Shown piece after piece: positions 35,140 to 43,554 of a DNA stretch of 50,256 nt (positions within the stretch are counted from its first letter, which is position 1; every line of letters starts with the position of its first letter). The DNA lies in contig JARHZF010000128.1 in the NCBI GenBank assembly GCA_029258325.1, positions 1 through 50,256 of the forward strand, in the 5' to 3' direction. This DNA comes from Anaerobiospirillum sp. GTDB taxonomy: Bacteria > Pseudomonadota > Gammaproteobacteria > Enterobacterales > Succinivibrionaceae. The translations under genes and the position numbers were made by a program. Under the pieces are notes generated by a model that was not told the origin of the DNA, did not search any database, and worked only from the letters and a program-made list of their open reading frames with translations.

Positions 35140-37914
35140 TTGGATTACAGAGATCTTAGTGATGATGCTATCACTTTAACAAATTGGCTTGTAGCTATTC
35201 CTTCAGTTTCAGGAACTAAGGGTGAGGCTGTTATTATTAAAGCTATATATGATGGACTTTGTGATTTTAATTATTTTAAAAAGAATAAAGATCTAATTTC
35301 TTATATTAGTTATGATAATGAAAAAAGTGCATCTATTACTGCTTTAGTACGCTCTGAAAATACTCAAGTAAATGACACTATTATTCTTCTTTGTAATGTT
35401 GATACTTCAAATTTAGATAAGTATTCAAATTATAAGAATATAGCTTATAAGATTGATGAATTACTACCAAAACTAAAAAAATCATCAAAAGATTCTAAAC
35501 TTTTATCAGATTTAGAGACAGATGAGTATCTTTTTGGTGTTGGTGTTTATGAGTCAAAGGCAGCTGCAGGAACTATGATTTCTGCTTTAAAATATTTTAC
35601 TGAAAATAACTCAACCCTTGCTTGTAATATTTTATTTGTTTGTACATCAGAGTCTATTAATTCAAGTCGTGGTATTAAAGAAGCCCTCCCTATTATTGCT
35701 AAATTACAAGAGCAATATGATTTAAACTTTAAACTTTGTTTAAATGCAAAACCAGCTCTTGCATATGAGGATAAAAAAGAGAACTATATCTATACCTCAC
35801 ATCAAGGCCAAGCTGAAATTGGTCTTTATATTATAGGTAAGGGTACAAACCCTGCTATGCCTTTTAATGGCTTCTCACCATCTTTACTTACCTCAATTTT
35901 AATTAAAAATATTGAGTTAAATCCTAATATTTTAAAGAAAGTAGGTCTTGCATCTGTACCTACTTTTAATGCTCTAAACTATAAATCATCACGCCTTGGC
36001 ATGTCTCCTGAGATTATGCAATTATCCTTTATTTTTAATCTAAAGGGTACATCTATTGATGATGTTATAGAGGAGTTAAAAGATACAGTTGCAACTTCAC
36101 TTGAAGAGTGTTCTGAACTTCTTGATGATAGAGAAAATATCTTTGCTACATTAAATAAAGAAGTTTTTATATCAGAGGTAAAAGATGCTGAAGTTTTAAC
36201 TTATGCAAATCTTTTAAAAAGAGCTCAAAAACACTATCAAGGTGATTTAAATATAGCTATAGAATCACTTGTTTATAAGTGTCAAAATGAAGGTTTAAAT
36301 GCTTTTCAAACCACTTCATCTATTATTGATAGATTAAATGATCTCTGTCATTTACCTCGCCCATCTATTGTTATATTTACAGGCGATAGATATATACCAG
36401 AGCAAAGTGTACAAGAAAATAATGTAAAGGATAGAGAAACCTTAATTCATATACACAAGGCTATAGATTATTTATCTGATAAAAATAAGATTGTGCCTAA
36501 ACTTAAAAAGCATTTTGTACCAAATGATATAAATTTCATGCGACCTGTAGGTCTTGATAAAGCTTTACGTGAAATTGAAAAAAATACAGCTTTATCACTT
36601 GGTAATTTCTATAACTTAAATGCTCCTTGTATAACTCTAACCCTAAAGGGTCATGATTTATATAATATTTCAGAACGCATTGAAAAATCTCAGATAAAGT
36701 ATATAAATGACTTTATTTTCTCTATTATTGAAGCTTTTGATAAGACTATTATCGATAGCAAAGATAAGTTAAGTGTAAAACATGAAAAAGAAAATAAAGT
36801 ATCTGATATTGCAAGTTCTATATTAAATCAAACCTTTAATATTATTTCAAAAGGTGTTGATAATATAAAGAAATTAAAACCTACAACCTTAGATGAAAAG
36901 AAAGAAGAAGTTAAGGATGTAGTATCTTCTAATGAAGAAATTAAAAAAGATGACGTATCTTTAGATACTAAAGAGGATATAAAAAGCGATGTTGACCCAT
37001 CCTCTGATAAAGAAAAGTCCTTTGATACTTTAGATAAAGTAGAGGATAAAGCTTTAGAGAGTGATGATACAACACAATCTTTAGATTTAGATAAAGATGC
37101 TAAAGAGACAACTTTTGATAAAGAGACAAAAACTATAGAGAAAGAGACTATAGATAAAGATGATAATAGTAAATTAAAACCTTATGAGGTTAAAACTAAT
37201 AAATATCATCTAGATGAAAAAGGTTTTAAGAATATATCTTATGATGATAAAAAGACATCTTCACTTAATGAGAAAACATCTTATAACCTTGAAAAAACTA
37301 CTAGCACTTTAAATAATAGTTTTACTGATTTTAAGACCTCATCTAGTCTACAAAATACTAGCACTAATAGAGGATCTTATATAAGTCAAAACTCAAGTGT
37401 TAATAGTTCTAAGACTTATAATAGTTCTTCTTTTAGAAATGAAAATAGAACTCTTAATAATTCATCTTTAAATAAGGGTACTTATATAAATACTCCTATA
37501 GGTGCTTTAAATAAAGCTGTAAAAAGTACATCAAATACTATTGATAGCTTAAATAAGCCATTTTCAACTACTAAAACTAGCAGTTTTACTAGCAATACAA
37601 AGGATGAAGAGTCTTTAGATATTACACATAAGATTATAAATACTGATGAACTAAATAAAATAAAAAGTTCTAAGTTAAATTCTTATAATAAGGATATCTT
37701 TAATAATAAAACAGATAATAAGTCTAATATTGCAAATAAGAAGAAAACTACAAAGACACCTATGAGTGTAAACACTAAATTAGGCACAAGTTTTAATAGT
37801 TCTTCTACTTTAAATACTAGCAATAACAAAAAAACTTATAATTATAAGAAAAACGATGGAAAAAGTGATGATAATTTAGATAAAGATTATAAAGGTTCTT
37901 TTTTCAAAAAATAA
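35140..37914 (+). CDS. RocB-like M20 homologue with altered metal ligands and long disordered tail
   Basis: Residues 1 to about 560 follow the RocB branch of the M20 peptidase family: an N-terminal V-A-I-P-S-V-S-G-T-K-G-E segment, DEYLFGVGVYESK and the stretch ending in LCLNAKP. Every expected metal ligand is changed: the HxD His is Asn86, the Asp of D-M-K is Glu138, the second Glu of D-E-E is Ser172, and the Glu of N-S-E-P is Lys204; the catalytic Glu (171) remains. Residues about 560-924 are low-complexity: first Lys/Asp/Glu-rich, then Ser/Asn/Thr/Lys-rich, without membrane or sorting signals. The start is TTG with AAGG nine bases upstream; no ATG fits. It follows mepM by 29 bp. It is probably a non-enzymatic scaffold; function unknown. 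Confidence 0.7.
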   Translation: MDYRDLSDDAITLTNWLVAIPSVSGTKGEAVIIKAIYDGLCDFNYFKKNKDLISYISYDNEKSASITALVRSENTQVNDTIILLCNVDTSNLDKYSNYKNIAYKIDELLPKLKKSSKDSKLLSDLETDEYLFGVGVYESKAAAGTMISALKYFTENNSTLACNILFVCTSESINSSRGIKEALPIIAKLQEQYDLNFKLCLNAKPALAYEDKKENYIYTSHQGQAEIGLYIIGKGTNPAMPFNGFSPSLLTSILIKNIELNPNILKKVGLASVPTFNALNYKSSRLGMSPEIMQLSFIFNLKGTSIDDVIEELKDTVATSLEECSELLDDRENIFATLNKEVFISEVKDAEVLTYANLLKRAQKHYQGDLNIAIESLVYKCQNEGLNAFQTTSSIIDRLNDLCHLPRPSIVIFTGDRYIPEQSVQENNVKDRETLIHIHKAIDYLSDKNKIVPKLKKHFVPNDINFMRPVGLDKALREIEKNTALSLGNFYNLNAPCITLTLKGHDLYNISERIEKSQIKYINDFIFSIIEAFDKTIIDSKDKLSVKHEKENKVSDIASSILNQTFNIISKGVDNIKKLKPTTLDEKKEEVKDVVSSNEEIKKDDVSLDTKEDIKSDVDPSSDKEKSFDTLDKVEDKALESDDTTQSLDLDKDAKETTFDKETKTIEKETIDKDDNSKLKPYEVKTNKYHLDEKGFKNISYDDKKTSSLNEKTSYNLEKTTSTLNNSFTDFKTSSSLQNTSTNRGSYISQNSSVNSSKTYNSSSFRNENRTLNNSSLNKGTYINTPIGALNKAVKSTSNTIDSLNKPFSTTKTSSFTSNTKDEESLDITHKIINTDELNKIKSSKLNSYNKDIFNNKTDNKSNIANKKKTTKTPMSVNTKLGTSFNSSSTLNTSNNKKTYNYKKNDGKSDDNLDKDYKGSFFKK

Positions 37915-37931
37915 ATGTTCATAATGATCTT

Positions 37932-37967
37932 AAATTGCTCTATATTTTTGTATAGAGCAATTTTTTT
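37932..37967 (+). terminator. Terminator after the RocB-like gene
   Basis: AAATTGCTCTATA and TATAGAGCAATTT form a perfect 13-bp stem around TTTTTG, then T tract. It lies 17 bp after the stop codon. Confidence 0.93.
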
Positions 37968-37969
37968 AT

Positions 37970-38013
37970 CTCATGTGAAATTTACTTTATTTCTACATAA
38001 GAAAGGACTATTT
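37970..38013 (+). repeat. Palindromic intergenic repeat, copy E (5' half)
   Basis: CTCATGTGAAATTTACTTTA, then TTTCTACATAAGAAAGGACTA, matching the first 45 bp of copies A-C. It fills the gap between two convergent genes and ends next to the stop codon of the alcohol dehydrogenase. Confidence 0.65.
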
Positions 38014-38024
38014 TTTTCTTAAAT

Positions 38025-39215
38025 TTAACGTCTATAATAAAGAGCTATAGATAAAATTACCTCACAAGATACTCTATCTAATTTTACATAATTACCTATA
38101 TAATCTCTGCCTTTAAAATCTATATTGTCTAATATTTTAGGAATATCATCAGCTCTAACCCCAAGCTCACCTAGATCTAAAGGCAAACCTATATCTTGTA
38201 AAAAGTCTCTAAATCTATCAATACCTTGATTAGCTGTTAAAGTTGGATTATCAAAATTAAAAGGTATACCAAAGATATGACTTGCAAATTGAGCCATACG
38301 CATAATATTATGATTTTTTATAAAATCAAGCCAAGCTGGTAGCAAGACAGCTAAACCTAGACCATGTTTAGTATCAAAAACAGAGGATAAAGCCCTCTCT
38401 AAATCATGTGATACCCAATCTTGCTGTTTACCTGCACCATAAGTATCTTGATGAGCAAGTGATCCTACCCACATTAAATTTGCTCTTGCATCTATATTTT
38501 CAGGATCTTCTTTTATCTTTCTCATATTATGTATGATAGTCTTTAAAAGAGCCTCACTTAACATATCAGATACTTCAACATTTTTAGAATTTGAAAAATA
38601 GCGTGTTAAAACGTGAGCTATCATATCAACAGCTACATAAGCTGTTTCATTTATAGGCATACTTATAGTAATTTCTGGATTTAAAATTGAAAATTGAGGG
38701 TATAGTACTTTTGACTTTAAAGAGCGTTTTATAAATATACCATTTTCATTTTTTGAAATTACAGTATAAGGAGAGCTTTCAGAGCCAGCTGCTGGTGTTG
38801 TTAAAATAGTAGCTATAGGAAGAGCTCTATATATTTTTTTAGCTTTAAAAAATAGATCCCAAAAATCTCCATCATAATAAAAACCTGCTGCTATTGCTTT
38901 TGCACTATCAATAACAGAGCAGCCACCTAAAGCTAAAATAAAATCAACATTTTTGTCTTTACAAATATCTATACCTTCATAGACTTTATCTGATTTAGGA
39001 TTAGACTCTACATCGCCTAATTCTAAATAAGTAAGATTAGCTCTTTCGCAAGAGCGTCTAACCCTATCTAAAAGGCCATTTTCTATTGCTGATTTCTTGC
39101 CATAGTGAATTAAGACAACCCTTCCACCATTATTTTTAATTAAAGAGCCAATATCATTTTCACTACCACGTCCAAAGATTAATTTTGTTTGTGGGTTTAT
39201 CTCAAAATTTTCCAT
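38025..39215 (-). CDS. Iron-containing alcohol dehydrogenase (YqhD/BDH-like)
   Basis: The 396-residue group III dehydrogenase has GGCSVIDSAKAIA (95-107; the family usually has GGGS) and a full set of four metal ligands: Asp197 and His201 in VDMIAHVLTRYF, His270 and His284 in SHDLERALSSVFDTKHG. These are close in position to those of E. coli YqhD, an NADPH-dependent aldehyde reductase. It likely detoxifies or reduces short aldehydes, or acts in fermentation. It stands alone, convergent with the RocB-like gene. Confidence 0.9.
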   Translation of the reverse strand: MENFEINPQTKLIFGRGSENDIGSLIKNNGGRVVLIHYGKKSAIENGLLDRVRRSCERANLTYLELGDVESNPKSDKVYEGIDICKDKNVDFILALGGCSVIDSAKAIAAGFYYDGDFWDLFFKAKKIYRALPIATILTTPAAGSESSPYTVISKNENGIFIKRSLKSKVLYPQFSILNPEITISMPINETAYVAVDMIAHVLTRYFSNSKNVEVSDMLSEALLKTIIHNMRKIKEDPENIDARANLMWVGSLAHQDTYGAGKQQDWVSHDLERALSSVFDTKHGLGLAVLLPAWLDFIKNHNIMRMAQFASHIFGIPFNFDNPTLTANQGIDRFRDFLQDIGLPLDLGELGVRADDIPKILDNIDFKGRDYIGNYVKLDRVSCEVILSIALYYRR

Positions 39216-39394
39216 AGTAAGAGCACTTTTATAATATTTTTCATTATTTTAGCTATGATACATTATATATAAGATATATAATTAAAGTTTACAAAAAATA
39301 TTAATTATTTGTTTTTATTTATTTTTTGTAAAAGATTTTAGTTTATTTTAAATTTAATAAAATTTGCTAAAATTTTACATTTTTTAAATGTTTT

Positions 39395-39418
39395 AGGGCT
39401 TTTTTTTTAAAAAGTCCT
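39395..39418 (+). terminator. Terminator-like hairpin in the potG upstream region
   Basis: AGGGCTTTTT pairs with AAAAAGTCCT (one G-U pair), followed by TTATATTTT. No plus-strand gene lies before it, so it would be an attenuator or a coincidence of composition. Confidence 0.3.
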
Positions 39419-39501
39419 TTATATTTTAAAAAAATTGTTTATCATAGCCTAAAAATATAAATAGCCCTCAATAAATATATTATTGAGATACTTGTTTTAA
39501 A

Positions 39502-39517
39502 CTGTATTAAAATACAG
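39502..39517 (+). promoter_or_regulatory. LexA-like (SOS box) palindrome upstream of potG
   Basis: CTGTATTAAAATACAG fits CTGT, 8 bases, ACAG of the gammaproteobacterial LexA box, with perfect outer arms and symmetry CTGTATT-AA-AATACAG. It overlaps a possible -10 (TATTAA, 39505-39510, 16 bp after TTGAGA at 39483) and lies 22 bp before the potG start. A local hairpin or another regulator is the alternative. Confidence 0.45.
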
Positions 39518-39539
39518 CGTTTTTGGAGTATTAGCACCA

Positions 39540-40748
39540 GTGGAAAAGACTTCTGAGTGCAAGGTAGTTTCTGATACTACTCAAGCAAAGGTAAAGCAAG
39601 GCCAAACTCATAGAACAGGTGAACTGCCAGGACAGAAATTAACACCTGAACAAAGAAATAAAAAGCCTATACTACAATTTAAATCTCTTACCAAAAAATT
39701 TGATTCCTTTACAGCCGTAAATGCTGTAGATCTAACCTTATATGAAGGTGAGATCTTTGCTCTTTTAGGCTCTTCAGGTTGTGGTAAGTCAACACTATTG
39801 CGTATGTTAGCTGGATTTGAAAGTCCAAGCTCAGGTCAAATATTATTAGATGGACAGGAAATAAATAATGTTCCACCTTATAAAAGACCTGTGAATATGA
39901 TGTTTCAATCATATGCTCTCTTCCCTTATATGACAGTACGTCAAAACATTGCTTTTGGATTAAAGCAAGAAAAGTTACCAAAGAATGTTATTGATGAGAG
40001 AGTAAATAAAATGCTTTCTCTTGTACATATGGAAGATTATGTTGATAGAAAACCATATCAATTATCAGGCGGTCAAAGACAGCGTGTAGCCTTAGCTCGC
40101 TCACTTGCTAAAGAGCCAAAAGTTCTTCTTTTAGATGAACCTATGGGTGCTTTAGATAAGAAATTAAGAGAGCAAATGCGACTTGAGCTTGTTGACATTA
40201 TTAACTCAGTAGGCGTTACATGTCTTATGGTAACTCACGATCAAGAAGAAGCTATGACTATGGCTGATCGTATTGCTATTATGGACAGAGGTGAATTTAG
40301 ACAAATTGGAGGACCTCGTGAAATTTACGAAAATCCAAATTGTAGATTCTGTGCTGAGTTTATTGGCTCTGTAAATATTTTTGATTGTCAATTAATTACC
40401 TCAGACACACAAAAATCTGTGATTAAATGTGCTGATTTTGATAATTTTATTGAATTAACTCACGATGTAGATTTAGCAGATGGTATGCCATTATCTATAG
40501 CTCTACGTCCAGAGAAAATCTATATTTCACATAAAAAGCCAGATATGTCACATAATTTATGTGAAGGTATAGTTGAAAATATTGCCTATTTAGGTGATAT
40601 CTCAATTTATTATGTAAGATTAAAATCACAAAGATTAGTAGCAGCCACATTGCCAAATGTAGATAGATTTAAAGAAGGTCTTCCTACATGGGATGATAAG
40701 GTATATCTAAGCTGGGATCCAGAATCTTGTATAGCACTTACTATTTAA
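39540..40748 (+). CDS. potG: Putrescine ABC transporter ATPase PotG
   Basis: The 402-residue ATPase energises putrescine import. Walker A GSSGCGKST, Q-loop region FQSYALFPYMTV, signature LSGGQRQRVALARSLAKEPK, Walker B LLLDEPMGALDKK and H-loop VTHDQEEAMTMADR are all intact, with a C-terminal TOBE domain ending SWDPESCIALT as in E. coli PotG. The start appears to be GTG with GGAG about 12 bases upstream; no better start is near. potH follows after 14 bp. PotA of the spermidine system is less similar by remembered sequence. Confidence 0.93.
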   Translation: MEKTSECKVVSDTTQAKVKQGQTHRTGELPGQKLTPEQRNKKPILQFKSLTKKFDSFTAVNAVDLTLYEGEIFALLGSSGCGKSTLLRMLAGFESPSSGQILLDGQEINNVPPYKRPVNMMFQSYALFPYMTVRQNIAFGLKQEKLPKNVIDERVNKMLSLVHMEDYVDRKPYQLSGGQRQRVALARSLAKEPKVLLLDEPMGALDKKLREQMRLELVDIINSVGVTCLMVTHDQEEAMTMADRIAIMDRGEFRQIGGPREIYENPNCRFCAEFIGSVNIFDCQLITSDTQKSVIKCADFDNFIELTHDVDLADGMPLSIALRPEKIYISHKKPDMSHNLCEGIVENIAYLGDISIYYVRLKSQRLVAATLPNVDRFKEGLPTWDDKVYLSWDPESCIALTI

Positions 40749-40762
40749 TATAGGATAGTTTA

Positions 40763-41758
40763 ATGTCATCTGGATTTAACGTTATTGATATGACTTTTAT
40801 TAGGCGTGCTTTTTTGCCTAAAAGGAAGAAAGTTATTATGGATTATACACATAATAATAATGGTAAGACATGGCGTGACTATGCCTTAATCATAGTTCCT
40901 TATGTGTGGATGATACTATTTTTCTTACTACCATTTTTGATTATCTTTAAGATATCATTATCTGTAACAGAAATAGCTATTCCTCCTTATTCACCTATTG
41001 TGACTTTTCAAGATGGAGCTATGCAAATTATCTTGCATCTTGAAAACTACACCTCGATCTTTACAGATCCTGAAGGTACATATATAAGGTCTTACTTAAA
41101 ATCAGTTGAGGTAGCAGCCTTTTCTACATTCTTTTGTTTAATGTTAGGCTACCCTATTGCATGGGCTTTATCTACATCCTCACCTACTATGAGGAATGTA
41201 CTATTTATGCTTGTAATTATGCCAAGCTGGACTTCATTTGTTGTCAGAATTTATTCGTGGATGACGCTTATGAAAAAAGATGGTGTAATTAATGATGTTC
41301 TTTTAGGACTTGGCATTATTGATACGCCTATACAAATGCTACAGACTGATTTTGCTGTTTATGTGGGTATTATTTACTGTTATTTACCTTATATGGTTTT
41401 ACCTCTATTTTCAGCTTTAATGAAAGTAGATTACTCATTAATTGAGGCAGCTTATGATTTAGGTTGCAAACCTATAAAGACTTTCTTTACAGTATTTGTA
41501 CCACAAACAAAATCTGGTATTGTTGCAGGTTCAACCTTGGTATTTATTCCAGCTTTAGGTGAATATGTAATTCCTGAGCTTTTAGGTGGTAAAGGTTCTA
41601 TCTTAATAGGTAGAGTTTTATGGACTGAATTTTTCAATAATAGAGATTGGCCACTTGCATCTGCTGTTGCTATTACTATGTTATTAATCTTAGTAATACC
41701 TATGGTGTGGTTCTTTAAGCTTGAAAGAAAAGAGCAGGAGAAAGCTCGTGCAAGGTAG
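40763..41758 (+). CDS. potH: Putrescine ABC transporter permease PotH
   Basis: The 331-residue inner-membrane permease matches PotH: PYVWMILFFLLPFLIIFKISLS, MPSWTSFVVRIYSWM, the EAA motif EAAYDLGCKPIKTFFTVFVPQTKSGI and GEYVIPELLGG. There are about six membrane segments. The N-terminus is some 14 residues longer than in E. coli. TAGGAT precedes the ATG; a second ATG 25 codons later is possible. It overlaps potI by 11 bp. Confidence 0.93.
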   Translation: MSSGFNVIDMTFIRRAFLPKRKKVIMDYTHNNNGKTWRDYALIIVPYVWMILFFLLPFLIIFKISLSVTEIAIPPYSPIVTFQDGAMQIILHLENYTSIFTDPEGTYIRSYLKSVEVAAFSTFFCLMLGYPIAWALSTSSPTMRNVLFMLVIMPSWTSFVVRIYSWMTLMKKDGVINDVLLGLGIIDTPIQMLQTDFAVYVGIIYCYLPYMVLPLFSALMKVDYSLIEAAYDLGCKPIKTFFTVFVPQTKSGIVAGSTLVFIPALGEYVIPELLGGKGSILIGRVLWTEFFNNRDWPLASAVAITMLLILVIPMVWFFKLERKEQEKARAR

Positions 41759-42632
41759 AAGTAAATTTTTTAGAGCAATAATTGTCCTATTTACATTGGT
41801 ATTTTTATATTTACCAATATTTACATTAATTGTTTATTCATTTAATGAATCTCGTATGGTTACAGTATGGACTGAGTTTTCATTAAAATGGTATAAAGCA
41901 TTATTTTCAAATGCTCAAATAGGACAGGCAGTTTTAATTTCTATAACAGTAGGTCTTTTAACAGCAGCTGCTTCTGTTGTTATAGGAACACTTGCAGCCT
42001 TTGTGCTTATTCGTGTATCTAACTTTAGAGGCGAATCTGCCTTTATGTTATTTATGACAGCACCTATGGTTTTACCAGAAGTTATTACAGGTCTTGCCCT
42101 ACTCTTACTTTTTGTAACCTTAGGCAATGTAATTCCTTGGTTCTCAGATAGAGGTATATTTGCTATTTGGGTAGCTCATGTAACTTTCTGTTCTGCTTAT
42201 ACTACTGTTGTTATTAAATCAAGATTTAGAGAACTTGATATATCTATAGAAGAAGCTGCTATGGATTTAGGAGCAGGTCCTGTTAAGGTGTTTTTTGCCA
42301 TAATACTACCTGCTATTATGCCATCTGAAATTGCAGCCTTCCTTCTTGCCTTTAGTATGTCAATGGATGACTTGGTTATAACAAGCTTTGTAGCAGGTCC
42401 TGAATCTACTACATTACCAATGCTCGTATTTTCAAGTGTAAGACGTGGTTTATCTCCAGAGATTAATGCTCTTGCTACTATTATTGTTTTAATTGTCTCA
42501 ATAGTAACCTTTTTAGCTTGGTTATCTATGGTTAGAAAACAAAAGAGAGTGGCAGCTGATGAAGCTAAAGCTAAAAAGGCAGCTTTATTAGAGCAAAATG
42601 AACTAGTCTATCACTCAACAACAGGACATTAA
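41748..42632 (+). CDS. potI: Putrescine ABC transporter permease PotI
   Basis: The 294-residue permease matches PotI: LYLPIFTLIVYSFNESRMVTVW, LAHVTFCSAY-like AHVTFCSAYTTVV, EAA motif EEAAMDLGAGPVKVFFAIILPAIMP, and SMSMDDLVITSFVAGPESTTLPMLVFSS. GTG at 41748 with AGGAG eight bases upstream is the likely start, inside the end of potH; a longer in-frame reading from TTG 41721 is less likely. The operon ends with a strong terminator, and no potF binding-protein gene follows. Confidence 0.93.
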   Translation: MQGRSKFFRAIIVLFTLVFLYLPIFTLIVYSFNESRMVTVWTEFSLKWYKALFSNAQIGQAVLISITVGLLTAAASVVIGTLAAFVLIRVSNFRGESAFMLFMTAPMVLPEVITGLALLLLFVTLGNVIPWFSDRGIFAIWVAHVTFCSAYTTVVIKSRFRELDISIEEAAMDLGAGPVKVFFAIILPAIMPSEIAAFLLAFSMSMDDLVITSFVAGPESTTLPMLVFSSVRRGLSPEINALATIIVLIVSIVTFLAWLSMVRKQKRVAADEAKAKKAALLEQNELVYHSTTGH

Positions 42633-42634
42633 TT

Positions 42635-42661
42635 AAAACCCCCTTTTTATGGGGGTTTTTT
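42635..42661 (+). terminator. Terminator of potGHI
   Basis: AAAACCCCC and GGGGGTTTT pair around TTTTTAT, then T. It begins directly after the potI stop. Confidence 0.95.
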
Positions 42662-42726
42662 ATTAAAGTTCAAATCATCTTTTTTCGTTAAAAAGATAAG
42701 AGCTTAAGGAAAATGGGGATTTTATT

Positions 42727-43554
42727 ATGGCAATAAATAATGTAGGTTATATTAATGATATTAATATAAAAGAAAAATTAGCTATACTTAATAACTCATC
42801 TAATATGGGTATTAAGGAGATAAGTACTATTCAATCTAAAAGTAATGAAATTGAAAGTGCTGTCCCTAAATTTAATAATGAAAAAGAAGCATCAAACAAT
42901 ATCTTTTCACATAATAGACATATTGCTCTTTATGCTTATGCTCACGGTGAGGATAAAGAAGAGCCTAAAACAGCCTATGAAGCTTTAAAAGATAGAAATG
43001 AAAATACAAAAAGCATAGATGAAAAAATGCAAGATGTTGAAAAAAAGCTAAAAGGCGAGAGTGATGCTTTTAAAAAAGATGAAGATAAAAAAATAAAAAA
43101 AGAATTAACAAAAGCTGAAGAGCAAAAAGTAAAAGAACTAAAAGAACGTGATGCTGAAGTTCAAACTCATGAAAGAGCTCATAAAGCTTTAGGTGGTGCT
43201 CTTGCTGCAGCTCCTGCTTATGAATATGAAACAGGTCCTGATGGTAAACGCTATGCTGTAAATGGTCATGTTGATATTGATATATCAGAAGGTCGTGATG
43301 CACATGATACTATTGCAAAAATGGAAACAGTTCAAAGGGCAGCCCTTGCACCTAAAGAACCATCTAGTGCTGATTTAAATATAGCTGCAAAGGCAAAAGC
43401 AAAAGCAGATAAAGCTCGTGCTGAACTAAAAGAAGAAGCAAAAGTAAAAGATCTAGAGAAAAAAGATGGTCATGTATCGCATGAACATAAAAATGTTAAA
43501 AATAAGAAAAGTGCAGATACACATATAAAAGAAAATGCTACAAATCATAAGTAA
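42727..43554 (+). CDS. Putative zinc metalloprotease, CJM1_0395/SprA-related family
   Basis: The 275-residue protein has a conserved core at about 125-225: EEQKVKELKERDAEVQTHERAHKALGG, with HERAH (148-152) fitting the HExxH zinc motif, then YEYETGPDGKRYAVNGHVDIDIS and ALAPKEPSSADLNIAAKA. I recognise this as the SprA-related putative metalloprotease family seen in Campylobacter and other proteobacteria. The N-terminal 60 residues are Asn-rich and variable; the C-terminus is Lys-rich. There is no signal peptide. Biological role is unknown. Confidence 0.75.
   Translation: MAINNVGYINDINIKEKLAILNNSSNMGIKEISTIQSKSNEIESAVPKFNNEKEASNNIFSHNRHIALYAYAHGEDKEEPKTAYEALKDRNENTKSIDEKMQDVEKKLKGESDAFKKDEDKKIKKELTKAEEQKVKELKERDAEVQTHERAHKALGGALAAAPAYEYETGPDGKRYAVNGHVDIDISEGRDAHDTIAKMETVQRAALAPKEPSSADLNIAAKAKAKADKARAELKEEAKVKDLEKKDGHVSHEHKNVKNKKSADTHIKENATNHK

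Larger units (their letters stand above)
39216..39539. other. Leader and promoter region of potGHI
   Basis: About 324 bp without a gene. It contains a U-rich hairpin (39395-39418), an AGCCCT at 39463-39468 that could pair alternatively with AGGGCT of that hairpin, a CTCAATAA/TTATTGAG hairpin (about 39467-39487), and the LexA-like palindrome at 39502-39517. Confidence 0.6.

Noticed and set aside
43070-43303. His/Leu/Gln-rich minus-strand frame, at first sight a metal-binding protein
   Set aside because: It is the antisense shadow of the Lys/Glu/Asp-rich HERAH metalloprotease gene.
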